This document shows positions 50,499 through 59,920 of a DNA stretch of 64,000 nt, piece after piece (positions within the stretch are counted from its first letter, which is position 1; the number at the start of each line of letters is the position of its first letter). A program made the translations under genes and the position numbers. The notes under the pieces are model-generated. The model searched no databases and was not told the origin of the DNA. It saw only the letters and a program-made list of their open reading frames with translations. The stretch is from Planctomycetota bacterium (GTDB taxonomy: Bacteria; Planctomycetota; Phycisphaerae; SM23-33): NCBI GenBank assembly GCA_022705325.1, contig JAKJER010000021.1:1-64000 (forward strand). The letters run 5' to 3'.

Positions 50499-51305
50499 AT
50501 GAGCGAAGGTCCGTACGTCCACGGGTATTCCCCCCGCGAGTCCGAGCGGCTGCACGACCAGGCCGACACGCTGGCCGAGCTGCTCCACTGCGACACGCGC
50601 TACGACCCGGGCGAGCGCGTGCTGGAGGCCGGCTGCGGCGTGGGGGCGCAGACGATCCACCTGGCCGCCAACAGCCCCACCGCCCGCTTCACGTGCATCG
50701 ACATCAATCCGCTCTCGCTGGAACAGGCCCGCCGGCTGGCTGAAAGCCGCCAACTGACGAACGTCCAGTTCCGCCAGGCAAGCCTGTTCGAGCTGCCGTT
50801 CGACGACGCGAGCTTCGATCACGTCTTTGTCTGCTTCGTCCTGGAGCACCTGGCCGACCCGCTTGGCGCGCTGGCCGAACTGCGTCGCGTGCTGAAGCCG
50901 GGCGGGACGCTGACGGTGATCGAGGGCGACCACGGCTCGGCCTACTTCCACCCCGACAGCCCGCACGCACGGGCTGCGATCCAGACGCTGATCGACCTCC
51001 AGGCGACGGCTGGGGGAGACTCGTTGATCGGAAGGCGGCTCTACCCGCTGTTGCGGGCTGCGGGTTTCGAGCAGGTCCACGTCCGCCCGCGCGAGGTCTA
51101 CGCCGACGCCAGCCGCCCCGCCTGGGTCGAAGGCTTCACGCGCAACACGTTCACCGCCATGGTGGCCGGGGTGCGCGAGGCCGCGATCGACGCCGCCCTG
51201 CTGCCGGCGGAACGCTTCGATCAGGGCCTGGCCGACCTGGAACGCACAGCCGGGAACAACGGGACGTTCTGCTATACGTTCTTCAAGGCGGTGGCGGTCA
51301 GATAG
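50499..51305 (+). CDS. Class I SAM-dependent methyltransferase
   Basis: 268 residues. The Rossmann motif I is VLEAGCGVGAQTIHLA, followed by FTCIDINPLSLEQAR (acidic ribose contact), LPFDDASFDHVFVCFVLEHLADP and LRRVLKPGGTLTVIEGDHGS, the methyltransferase-11 pattern. Substrate unknown; the type often acts on small molecules such as quinone or lipid intermediates. It follows the small 94-residue gene by eight bases. Cytoplasmic. The C-terminal third contributes the acceptor pocket (RRLYPLLRAAGFEQVHVRPREVY). Confidence 0.9.
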   Translation: MSEGPYVHGYSPRESERLHDQADTLAELLHCDTRYDPGERVLEAGCGVGAQTIHLAANSPTARFTCIDINPLSLEQARRLAESRQLTNVQFRQASLFELPFDDASFDHVFVCFVLEHLADPLGALAELRRVLKPGGTLTVIEGDHGSAYFHPDSPHARAAIQTLIDLQATAGGDSLIGRRLYPLLRAAGFEQVHVRPREVYADASRPAWVEGFTRNTFTAMVAGVREAAIDAALLPAERFDQGLADLERTAGNNGTFCYTFFKAVAVR

Positions 51306-51344
51306 CCCCGAACGCTGCGCCGCGGGACCTGTGGAGAAACTCAA

Positions 51345-52832
51345 ATGACAAGGACGACGCACACAGCCGTTTGGACGGTCGTGCTCGTGGGCGCCCTGCT
51401 CGGCCAAACAGCCATCTGCCAAGTCGCCCAGCCGCAGGCGAAGAAATCCGCCTCCAAGGCTCCGCCCGCTCTCAAGCCCGCCAAGGGCGAGAAACCGGGA
51501 ACGGCCGACGACGGAACCGTGCGCCGCGAGCCTGGATACCGCGGCATCTGGTTCACGCTGGGGCAGTTCAGCGAGCACGGCGACAAGTATTCGGGCGGGC
51601 TGGGGACGTACACCGCCAAGCACGTCCCGCTGGCGGTCTACGCGCCCAAGGCGGACAAGACGTTCTTCGTCTACGGCGGGTGCTGGCAGGAGAAACGCTA
51701 CCTGCTGGCGATGATCTCGTATTTCGACCACAAGACCCGCCAGGTCCCACGCCCGGTCGTGGTGCACGACAAGGGCGGCGTGAACGACCCGCACGACAAC
51801 CCCAGCCTGTGCATCGACGAGAAGGGGACGATCTGGGTCTTCGTCAGCGGGCGCGGGCGGCACCGGCCGGGATACGTCTACCGCAGCCTCAAGCCCTACG
51901 ACATCGACGGATTCGAGCAGGTCTCGATGCGCGAGCTGACGTATCCACAACCCAAGTGGATCGAGGGCGAGGGGTTCCTCCACCTGTTCACCAAGTACAC
52001 CCACGGGCGGGAGCTGTATTGGAGCACCAGCGTGAACGGCAAAGACTGGGCGGCCGACCAGAAGCTGGCCGGCATGGGCGGGCACTACCAGACGAGCTTT
52101 CAGCAGGGCCGGCGCGTGATCACCGCGTTCAACATGCACCCCGGCGGCAACGTCGACAAACGGACCAACCTCTACTTCGCCCAGAGCGAGGACATGGGCA
52201 AGACCTGGCGCACAGCCGGCGGGCAGGAGTTGAAGCTGCCGCTGAGCAAACCCGACTGCCCGGCACTGGTGCGGGACTATGCAGCCGAGAAGCGGCTGGT
52301 CTATATGAAGGACATCAATCTGGACGCCCGGAGCCGGCCCGTCATCCTGGTGGTCACCAGCGCCGACTACCGCCCGGGCCCGGGGGGCGATCCGCGGGTC
52401 TGGACGGTCGTCCACTGGGACGGAAGCAAGTGGCTGTTCCACGAAGCCGCCCGCAGCGATCACAACTACGACATGGGCTCGCTCTACGTCGAGGGCGACA
52501 CGTGGCGGATTATCGGCCCGACCGAGCCCGGCCCCCAGCCCTGGGGCGTCGGCGGCGAGATGGTCGCCCACGTCAGCCGCGACCAGGGCAGGACGTGGAC
52601 CAAGGAACGGCAGATCACCCGCTCCAGCCCGCGAAACCACGCCTACGCACGCCGCCCGGTCAACGCCCACGACGACTTCTACGCCTTCTGGGCCGACGGC
52701 GACCCCCGGAAGCCCTCGCCCTCGCACCTGTACTTCACCAACCGCAGCGGCGACCAGGTCTGGGAACTGCCCTACACCATGGAGGCGGACCTCGCCCAGC
52801 CCAGGCCGCTGTACGCGGAGAAGAAGGACTGA
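51345..52832 (+). CDS. Exported BNR-repeat (BNR_4-like) propeller protein
   Basis: 495 residues with a signal peptide. A Lys/Pro/Ala-rich linker (KKSASKAPPALKPAKGEKPG) leads into REPGYRGIWFTLGQ, the start of the BNR_4-type propeller seen in polysaccharide lyases and sialidase-like proteins. Blade-like Asp-box repeats include SVNGKDW, SEDMGKTW and SRDQGRTW. Conserved His and Tyr residues (GGVNDPHDNPSL, GGHYQTSF) may form an active site as in the PL24/PL28-type propellers, but I cannot confirm the reaction. It is likely a periplasmic glycan enzyme or binding protein. A long inverted repeat follows the stop. Confidence 0.78.
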   Translation: MTRTTHTAVWTVVLVGALLGQTAICQVAQPQAKKSASKAPPALKPAKGEKPGTADDGTVRREPGYRGIWFTLGQFSEHGDKYSGGLGTYTAKHVPLAVYAPKADKTFFVYGGCWQEKRYLLAMISYFDHKTRQVPRPVVVHDKGGVNDPHDNPSLCIDEKGTIWVFVSGRGRHRPGYVYRSLKPYDIDGFEQVSMRELTYPQPKWIEGEGFLHLFTKYTHGRELYWSTSVNGKDWAADQKLAGMGGHYQTSFQQGRRVITAFNMHPGGNVDKRTNLYFAQSEDMGKTWRTAGGQELKLPLSKPDCPALVRDYAAEKRLVYMKDINLDARSRPVILVVTSADYRPGPGGDPRVWTVVHWDGSKWLFHEAARSDHNYDMGSLYVEGDTWRIIGPTEPGPQPWGVGGEMVAHVSRDQGRTWTKERQITRSSPRNHAYARRPVNAHDDFYAFWADGDPRKPSPSHLYFTNRSGDQVWELPYTMEADLAQPRPLYAEKKD

Positions 52833-52834
52833 TG

Positions 52835-52930
52835 AAGAAGGCCCAACAGAGAAACGTCCAATTCTCAATGTCCAAGTGAGCGGACCCGCTTGATCATTGA
52901 ACGTTGGCCGTTCCTCTGTTGAGCCTTCTT
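52835..52930. terminator. 96-bp imperfect inverted repeat between convergent genes
   Basis: Outer arms GAAGGCCCAACAGAG (52837-52851) and CTCTGTTGAGCCTTC (52914-52928) match at 14 of 15. The inner parts also pair imperfectly (ACGTCCAA with TTGGCCGT; CAATGTCCAAG with CTTGATCATTG). It starts within the stop region of the BNR gene and ends 34 bases before the stop of the PEP-CTERM gene. Read as RNA on either strand it makes a long hairpin; a two-way terminator is the simplest role. Confidence 0.6.
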
Positions 52931-52963
52931 TGTTGAGTTCCTGTTTCGGGCCTTTGCCGCTTC

Positions 52964-55900
52964 CTACGCGGCTTTTCGGCGGCGCACGTAGCCGCCGATG
53001 CCGGCCGACGCCAGCAGCAGCAGGCCCATGGTCGCGGGCTCGGGCACGGTGGCCGTCAGGGCCATCACCTCGCCCTCGAGCGCGCCGTGGAGGTAGGCCA
53101 CGCCCACCTCGAAGCCGTAGTCCACGCTGAAGCCGTTCAGGAGATAGTAGTTCTTGCCTCCGAAGGGGAGCGTGCCCAGCCCGTCGCCGGTGATGTAGTA
53201 GGTGAACTGGGCGCCGGCGATCTTGGCCAGCAGGTCGCCGCTGAACCCCTCGATGAAGAACCCGCCGGTGTAGACGTCGCCCGGGGCCAGCCAGGGCAGG
53301 TCGAAGTACAGGCTGATCTCGTTGGCCGACGTCAGGGACGCGTCGATCCCGCCGGTCAGCCAAAGCACGTCGTTGTCGCTGTCGGAGGGCGAGCCGTACT
53401 CGGGGCTCAGGTCGGTGTACTCGAAGGCGAAATCGAGCCCGCCGGCGGGATTCACGCTGGGGGAGGTCAGGATGCCCGGGCTGGCGCCGGGGCTGACGAG
53501 CCCGGCGCCGGAGATGCCGGGCACGGCCCCGTAGCCGCCCAGGGTCGCCCCGGCGTTGACGGTCACGCTGGGCGAGGTGGCGATCGAGCCGTTGACCAGC
53601 AGCGTGCCTTCGCTGACGATCATGGGCTTGGTGAACGTGTTGCCCGGGTTGGTCAAGACCAGCGTGCCTGGCCCAGCCTTGGTGAAGGGGTTGGTGTTGC
53701 CGATGATCACGCCCTGGATGGTGGTGAAGGCGTTGTTGACGGCCATGGTCTTGGCCCCGCCCCCGCCGTTGAGGCCGTTGGTGAAGACGATGTCGCCGGT
53801 GCCGGCCGAACCCCAGGTGACGTTGGTGGCCAGGTTAAGCGGGTTGGGGATGGTGATGGTGCTCGCGTCCACAGAGCGGAAGGTGATGGGCCCACCGTCG
53901 CCGCGGAAGTCCAGCGTACCCGTGCCGTTGCCGATGACGGCCCCGGGGTCCATGGCCAGCGTGCCGTTGTTGAGGGTGGTGGTCCCGGTGTACGTGCTGG
54001 CGCCGGTGAGGGTCAGCGTCCCCGAACCGATCTTGGTCAAGGCGACCGTTCCCGTACTCAGCAGCAGGTTCTGGGCAATGATGCCGTCGAAGGTGCAACT
54101 GACGTTCCCGTTGCCCACCCGCAGCGTCGCCGTGTCGTTGACGGTATTCTTCGTGATGGAGCCTGCCCCGGTCAGCGCCCCCACGGTCGTCGTCCTGCCC
54201 CCGATAAGGGACATGTACCCGCCGGCGGCGATATCCACCGCCGAGTAGGTGGGCGCCGTGGCCAGGTTCATGAAGTTGCCGCCGTCGAGAATCTGGACCG
54301 TTCCGCTGAAGGTATTGCCGGAGTTGTTGAACATGGCCCGCCCCAGCGCGGACGTGCTGGGGGCGGCGCCGCCGTTGGTGTTGTCCACCACCAGCGTGCC
54401 GTTGCCGGCCAGGATGTCGATGAACTGGGTGTGCCCCGTGCCGCCCTGCTTTCGGGCCACGGTCAGCGTGCCGCTGACCGTGAGGGTCCCGGTGTCATAG
54501 ATGGAGTTGGTGCCGGTCCCCGCGTTGCTCCCGGAACCGTCGAGCGTCAGCAGGCCCGCGGTGCCGGCTGTGGACGTGATGGCGTTGGCGTACGTCGTCG
54601 TGGCGCCGCTGCGAAACAGCGACAGCGTGGCGTTGCCGAGGTTGATCGTTCCGGTGCCCGCCCCGGCCGTGTGCGCCAGCCGCAAGGTCCCGTCGTTGAC
54701 GGTGGTTGTCCCGCCGTAGGTGCTGGCGCCGTTCAGGACCAGGGCGCCCGTACCGTTCTTGACGATGTTCAGGTCCCAGGAGGTGGCGGGGTCCTTAAGG
54801 ATGGCCCCCACCGTCTGCTGGGCTGCCCCTGTGAACGTGTAGGTATTCAGTCGCCCGGTGTTGCTGGCGGAGATGCCGGCGATACTGACCTCGGTGGCGG
54901 CGCTGAAGGTGGGGCTGGTGTTCTGGGAATCGATGGTGCCGATGGCCAGCTTGTATCCGTCGCCGGTGCTGTTGGTGAAGCTGTAGGTTCCCGATCCGGT
55001 CAACTGGGCGTTGGGGAGGGTGAGGGTATTGTCGGTGGGCCCGACGCCAGCGGCGCCCACGTCAAGGATGACGTTGCCGCCCCACTTCAGGCTGGCCATG
55101 GCGAACGTCCCGCCGGCGTCCTGGCGGAGCAGGAGGCTGGTGCCGTCGGCAACGGCCAAGTCAGAGTTCTGCATCGCCTGCAGGTCGACCAGCATCAGGG
55201 CGCCCGCATTCAACGCGGTCGCTCCGCTGTAGGTGTTGGCCGAACCCAGCACCAGGGTTCCCCCGCCGATCTTGGTCAGGCCGCCTGTCCCGCTGATTTG
55301 GCCGTTGGCGTAGAAGGTCCGGCTGGTCTGAACGTCAACCGTGTTGGCGCCGGTCAGGCCGATAGTGGAGGTGATCGTCGCGTCGGTGCTGATCACGTCC
55401 AGGGTGGCGCTGGTGAGCGTGATGGCCTTGCTGACGGCCTTGGTGGACGACTCGAATCTCAGGCGGGCGCCGCTGGCCACGTTGATGGCGCCGGCGCCAC
55501 TGACCTCGGATCGGGTGATGCCGAAGATGCCCTGGTCGACGTTGATCGTGCCCGGGCTGGAAAGCGTCCCGTCGACCAGCGGAATGAAGTTGGAGCCGGT
55601 CTTGGTGAGGGTATAGCCCGCCAGGTCCAGGCTGGCCTGCCCGCTGCCGGGGCGGATGTCCCATCGCTTAGTCCCGCCGATGGTGGCGTCGCCGGTCAGG
55701 GTGAGGCTCTTGAAGCCGTAGTTGCGGTCGGTGACGTTGTTGACGATGGCGCCCGCTCCGCCGATGCCCGAGCCGCTGATGACGGCGGCGTAGTCGCGGC
55801 TCGAGGTGATCGAGCCATTGAGGTCGAGCATGGCGCCGTCGGCGACGATGACCTGGCTGCCGGTGGCGCCGAGGGCGGCGTTGTTGCCCAGCTTCAACGT

Positions 55901-56551
55901 GCCCGCATTGACGGTCGTCCCGCCGGTGTAAGCGTTGTTTCCGCTGAGGGTAAGAAGCCCATTGCCGTCCTTGACCAGGCCCCGGGTGATGGCATTCGAA
56001 ATGGTGGCGCTGACGAGCCAGTCGCCCGGTCCGTCGAAGGTCGGGTACCCGCCTATTCCGCCGCTGGCGTTGATAGTAGCGGGGGAGGCAATGGTGGCCA
56101 GGTTGGCGGAGTTGTTGGTGAATCGGTTGCCGATGGAGGAGTTGGCCAGGTTCAGATAGAAGCTGCTGCCGCTGCCGCCCAGGGCAAACGCACCGGCCCC
56201 GGACTCGATGGCGAGGTTCGCGCCGGGGCTGAGGCGGAAGACCTGGCCGGTCGCGCCGGCATTGGTGATGGAGAGACCAGCCGTCTGGCCGGCGGCGATC
56301 GTGATGCTGCCCATGCCGGGATTGGCGCTGAAGGTGGCCCCGTTGAACGTAAGGACGTTCTGGGTGCTGGAGCCGTCAAACAGCATTGGATCGCTGGCGG
56401 CGGCTGACGGCACGCCCGAAGGCGACCAGTTGGTCGCGGTGGCCATGTCCGCCGTGACGCCGATCCAGGTGGCCGCCCGGGCCGAGGGCAGAGTGAGCCC
56501 CAGGAGGAGAACGATAGCTACTCCTGCAACCAGGCTACGGTAGGTATTCAT
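52964..56551 (-). CDS. Giant autotransporter-associated beta-strand-repeat protein with PEP-CTERM tail
   Basis: 1195 residues. A signal peptide (AGVAIVLLLGLTLPSARAA) precedes ATWIGVTADMATATNWSPSG, a typical start. About a dozen beta-helix repeats of the type LTKIGSGTLTLTGASTYTGT...NNGTL follow (GLLTLSGNNAYTGGTTVNAGTL, GALVLNGASTYGGTTTVNDGTL and others), rich in Thr, Gly, Ser and Asn. No outer-membrane barrel is present; instead the end is a PEP-CTERM tail (VPEPATMGLLLLASAGIGGYVRRRKAA) for exosortase processing. It is likely a surface-exposed adhesive or matrix protein. AAGGAGC lies before the ATG. Codon use is slightly less GC-rich than nearby genes. Confidence 0.9.
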   Translation of the reverse strand: MNTYRSLVAGVAIVLLLGLTLPSARAATWIGVTADMATATNWSPSGVPSAAASDPMLFDGSSTQNVLTFNGATFSANPGMGSITIAAGQTAGLSITNAGATGQVFRLSPGANLAIESGAGAFALGGSGSSFYLNLANSSIGNRFTNNSANLATIASPATINASGGIGGYPTFDGPGDWLVSATISNAITRGLVKDGNGLLTLSGNNAYTGGTTVNAGTLKLGNNAALGATGSQVIVADGAMLDLNGSITSSRDYAAVISGSGIGGAGAIVNNVTDRNYGFKSLTLTGDATIGGTKRWDIRPGSGQASLDLAGYTLTKTGSNFIPLVDGTLSSPGTINVDQGIFGITRSEVSGAGAINVASGARLRFESSTKAVSKAITLTSATLDVISTDATITSTIGLTGANTVDVQTSRTFYANGQISGTGGLTKIGGGTLVLGSANTYSGATALNAGALMLVDLQAMQNSDLAVADGTSLLLRQDAGGTFAMASLKWGGNVILDVGAAGVGPTDNTLTLPNAQLTGSGTYSFTNSTGDGYKLAIGTIDSQNTSPTFSAATEVSIAGISASNTGRLNTYTFTGAAQQTVGAILKDPATSWDLNIVKNGTGALVLNGASTYGGTTTVNDGTLRLAHTAGAGTGTINLGNATLSLFRSGATTTYANAITSTAGTAGLLTLDGSGSNAGTGTNSIYDTGTLTVSGTLTVARKQGGTGHTQFIDILAGNGTLVVDNTNGGAAPSTSALGRAMFNNSGNTFSGTVQILDGGNFMNLATAPTYSAVDIAAGGYMSLIGGRTTTVGALTGAGSITKNTVNDTATLRVGNGNVSCTFDGIIAQNLLLSTGTVALTKIGSGTLTLTGASTYTGTTTLNNGTLAMDPGAVIGNGTGTLDFRGDGGPITFRSVDASTITIPNPLNLATNVTWGSAGTGDIVFTNGLNGGGGAKTMAVNNAFTTIQGVIIGNTNPFTKAGPGTLVLTNPGNTFTKPMIVSEGTLLVNGSIATSPSVTVNAGATLGGYGAVPGISGAGLVSPGASPGILTSPSVNPAGGLDFAFEYTDLSPEYGSPSDSDNDVLWLTGGIDASLTSANEISLYFDLPWLAPGDVYTGGFFIEGFSGDLLAKIAGAQFTYYITGDGLGTLPFGGKNYYLLNGFSVDYGFEVGVAYLHGALEGEVMALTATVPEPATMGLLLLASAGIGGYVRRRKAA

Positions 56552-56816
56552 GCGACTGCTCCTTTCTGATCGGACGCGCAGGAACCCGGGGCCGGACCGA
56601 CCCAGAGCATATTCCTCACTTCTGTTACGGGCACCGCCACGAGGCGGCGCCAGTTGGATAGTCTACGACACTTCCCCAGCCTGTCAAGGAGTCCGTAAGG
56701 TGCATTCGGTCCACGCGGGAAGGCCGGAGAGAGGGGCGCGTCGGTCCCGCCGGTGAGGCGAAGCACGATGTTGGCGCCCACGGAGAGGCTGAGGCAGTCG
56801 GGGCGCAGCCCGTCGC

Positions 56817-59800
56817 CTACTTCAGGAACCCCGCGTCGCACCAGTCGGCATGGTCGCTCTTGTCAGCGTTGTCGGCCTGGTCCACCAGCAGGATCACCCG
56901 CGTCGCCTGGTCCGGCAGGGCGACGTCGAAGTGCCATTTCTCCATGCGTCCGAATCGCAGCGTGGGGCTGCTGGCCAGGACCTTCTCCCCATCGGCCGTG
57001 GCGACGGCTACGCGGCAAATGAGGCTCGACTGGTCGGCGGGGCGCTGGCTTTCGTTGATGCCCACCACGGCGACGAACCGTTTCCACTCCGCCTGCCGCT
57101 GGTAGACCGCCCGCGCCGGCGCGTGCAGGCCGATGCCGTCGGCGTAGGTGGTCTTGCCCAGTTGGAGCGGGCGGCCGGTAATGGACTTAGCCGCGGTCAA
57201 CTTCCCCCAGCCCGTGCGGGCCTCCAGGGGCTTGAGCGAGCTGAGCGTCACGTCGGGCTTGGGGGGAATGGGGCCCAGAACGGGCTTGACCGCGGTGAAC
57301 TCGACCCGTGCGGACGGGCCGGCCTGTCCGGAGAAGGTGACGGCGGCGACTTCGTAGCGGCAGGGGCGGTTGGCGAGAGGTTCGGCATCGGACCACTGGT
57401 TTGAGCCGACGGTAGCCAACAACCGGCCGTCGCGCCGGACGGCATAGAACGGCCCGGACCCGTTCCAGCACAGGCGGACGGGCGAGTCAGCCTCCGGCTG
57501 CTCGGCCTTCAAGTCCGTCACGGCCGCCGGGGGCGGCTCGTCGCGGGGCGGGCCGAACGCCATCGACCATCGCACCTCTCGGCTGACGGGCGAGGACAGG
57601 CGCAGGCGAACGAGCCCGCCTTCGGTCGCCAGATCGGCCTTCACGCCCGCCTCGCGGTCGCCCTGCGAGACCTCCGCCCGCAGGGCGGGTCGGCAGGTGA
57701 TCTTGTCCTGTCCGCAGGCGGTCAGCACTCGGACTTCGTACGGGTCGCCGCCCACCACCCGGCTGGCGCCGGACAGCGTGCCGGCGGCTGGGTCCCACGT
57801 CTCGTCCAGCAGGTCGACCGCTCCGCCCGTGATGTGGCGCGAGGTGCCCAGCACGGCCGGGCGGTCGCCCAGACCGCGCACGGACAGGACCTGACATGAC
57901 CGCGGCGCCACCCGCGCCGACAGCTCGCCGGCGAAGGGCGCCGCGGCCCGGCCCGACCGGAACTCCACAGCCGCGTAGCGGGCCTTTGCGTCCAGACCCA
58001 GGCGCGCGGCGGGTACAGTGATTTCCGCTTCGCGATCGGACCAGTTGAACAACCCGACGGTCTTTCGGGGTTGCCTGGCGACGGCGTAGTCCAGCACCCA
58101 GACGCGGGGCGGGTCGTTCTCGAACAGGTCCACCGGGCGCACGCTGCGAAGCTGGTGCGAAGGCATGGTCCGTCGCAGCAGTTCCACACGGTCGGCGCCG
58201 TAGAGCGGCGACCAGTCGCTCTGATTGTTCAGCATGCCCGTCAGCGTTACCCACGCGGCAAAGCAGCGGACCTCGTTGAGCGGCATGGACGAGCGGGCGT
58301 AGATCGAGTCGGGGTCGTTCCACCAGATGCGCCCGTTGAAGAAGTACAGCACCGCCGAACTGCGGACGCCCTCGACCACCCCGCCCCAGCGCACGCCGCT
58401 GTCGGCCCCCACGCGCATGGCGTCCACCAGTCCCATGACCATGCCGAGCGACCGCTCGTTCTGGGGCGCACAGCAGCCGAGGATGAACGTGTCCGGCCCG
58501 GCCCCGTCCCGGACCGCCCGCAGGCCCGCCCGGGCCGCCTGCATGTTCGACATCGTTCTGTCCGCCAGCACCGCGTCGCCGTACTTGTCCTCCACGTACG
58601 AGCGATTGGGGTACGTCTGCGGGCTGGCCAGGGCGATGTGCAGCCCGTCCAGCTTGAGGTACGCATACCCCCAGTCCTTCACCGCCTGGGCGATGAACCC
58701 GCGAACGTAGTCGCGGGCCGCGGGCAGGGTCAGGTCCAGGGCCGTCCCGCTCCAGTTCGTCTCGTACGGCGATCCATCCGCGCGATGGGCCACCAGCTTC
58801 GCCTGTTGCGCCAGCACCGGGTCCTGGTGGTCGATGGCAAACGGCAGCAGCCACAGCCCCGCACGCAGGCCCAGGGCGCGGATTTTCTGCGCCACCGGCG
58901 TCATCCCGTCCTTGTACGGCCCCTTGGGATTGACCTTGGTGAAATCCTTAGCCGGGCCGTTCCGTTTCTGCCCGTTCTGCCACAGGTCGTCGATCTGGAG
59001 GAAGTCGTACCCCCAGGGCCCGAAGGTCCGGCTCAGGTACTGGGCCAACTCGACGACGGCCGTCTGATTCAGCGCCCCGCCATGCCGCTCGCAGTACCAG
59101 GTCATGTGCCCGACCGGGACGGGAGGAAGCTCGATCCGGTTGATGCGGGCAAACTCGTCCGCCCAGGCCTCCAGGCCCAGGCGGGCGTCGTCAAAGCATC
59201 CGATGGCCCACCAGTCCCCCCCGTCCGGCTTCAGGTGCGGCGGGATGGCGCTGCCGTAGTCGTCACGCAGGGTCAGAACCACCTGTCCGCCTTCGACAGC
59301 CGTAAAGAGCGTGCCGCTGACCGCGTCGATCCGCACCAGGCCGGCTACCACGCCCGCCCCGCTGACGGGATCGGCCACGGCGCTCAACACGTGCTGCCCC
59401 TTGTTGCCGGCCGGGTCCAGCAGCCCGCCCGGGCCGAGGATCTTGAGTTTGTCCGCCGCCGCGCCGAGTTTCAGTCTCGCCCGCAGCGCCTGCGCCCGGT
59501 TGCCCGGCTGGGCGACCCGGCCCGACCGCCCATCGCGCCGAATGAAGACAAAGGGGGACCCCTCCCGGATGACCACTCGCCCCTCGCCCGGACCGACCTT
59601 CAGCATCGAGCCGGGGCCCAGCGGCGAGTCCTGCTCCAGTCGCTCTGTCGAGCATTCCGTCTTGCCCGCCCCGGCCAGTTCGCCGACGGCAAACGCCTTG
59701 CCGTTCTCCAGAAGAGTCAGTTGTCCGCTTGCCGGATCGAACCTCGCCTCCAGCTTCCCGCCGGAGATGGACTGGACGTCGGCGGACAGGACGGAGGCCC

Positions 59801-59870
59801 AAACGCCCGGGACCAAGAGACAGCCGGCAACCGCAAGGGCCAACCGGACCAGACGCGCAGCCTTGTTCAT
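56817..59870 (-). CDS. Alpha-galactosidase-like GH36 (melibiase) enzyme with C-terminal NPCBM domain
   Basis: 1017 residues with a signal peptide. An N-terminal beta-sandwich (GGKLEARFDPASGQLTLLENGK) is followed by a clan GH-D TIM barrel: VGHMTWYCERHGG, YDFLQIDDLWQNG, RAGLWLLPFAIDHQDPVL, and the probable nucleophile Asp in GYAYLKLDGLHIA near residue 410. Then comes a C-terminal beta domain (KTVGLFNWSDREAEITV), a fibronectin-type stretch (YAVRRDGRLLATV) and finally an NPCBM domain (GWGKLTAAKSITGRPL...YADGIGLHAPARAVY). This is the reverse domain order to the 11363 enzyme. It is probably an exo-glycosidase on alpha-linked sugars. It lies downstream of the deacetylase, 50 bases away. Confidence 0.83.
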   Translation of the reverse strand: MNKAARLVRLALAVAGCLLVPGVWASVLSADVQSISGGKLEARFDPASGQLTLLENGKAFAVGELAGAGKTECSTERLEQDSPLGPGSMLKVGPGEGRVVIREGSPFVFIRRDGRSGRVAQPGNRAQALRARLKLGAAADKLKILGPGGLLDPAGNKGQHVLSAVADPVSGAGVVAGLVRIDAVSGTLFTAVEGGQVVLTLRDDYGSAIPPHLKPDGGDWWAIGCFDDARLGLEAWADEFARINRIELPPVPVGHMTWYCERHGGALNQTAVVELAQYLSRTFGPWGYDFLQIDDLWQNGQKRNGPAKDFTKVNPKGPYKDGMTPVAQKIRALGLRAGLWLLPFAIDHQDPVLAQQAKLVAHRADGSPYETNWSGTALDLTLPAARDYVRGFIAQAVKDWGYAYLKLDGLHIALASPQTYPNRSYVEDKYGDAVLADRTMSNMQAARAGLRAVRDGAGPDTFILGCCAPQNERSLGMVMGLVDAMRVGADSGVRWGGVVEGVRSSAVLYFFNGRIWWNDPDSIYARSSMPLNEVRCFAAWVTLTGMLNNQSDWSPLYGADRVELLRRTMPSHQLRSVRPVDLFENDPPRVWVLDYAVARQPRKTVGLFNWSDREAEITVPAARLGLDAKARYAAVEFRSGRAAAPFAGELSARVAPRSCQVLSVRGLGDRPAVLGTSRHITGGAVDLLDETWDPAAGTLSGASRVVGGDPYEVRVLTACGQDKITCRPALRAEVSQGDREAGVKADLATEGGLVRLRLSSPVSREVRWSMAFGPPRDEPPPAAVTDLKAEQPEADSPVRLCWNGSGPFYAVRRDGRLLATVGSNQWSDAEPLANRPCRYEVAAVTFSGQAGPSARVEFTAVKPVLGPIPPKPDVTLSSLKPLEARTGWGKLTAAKSITGRPLQLGKTTYADGIGLHAPARAVYQRQAEWKRFVAVVGINESQRPADQSSLICRVAVATADGEKVLASSPTLRFGRMEKWHFDVALPDQATRVILLVDQADNADKSDHADWCDAGFLK

Positions 59871-59920
59871 GCGATGCTCCTTCCCGCACAGATTGCAGCG
59901 TGGCGCCTTCCGGCGCCTTT

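Noticed and set aside
53087..56407. 1106-codon plus-strand frame opposite the PEP-CTERM repeat protein
   Set aside because: Product is Gly/Val/Arg/Asp-rich with no motif; the minus strand encodes clear signal peptide, repeats and PEP-CTERM tail.
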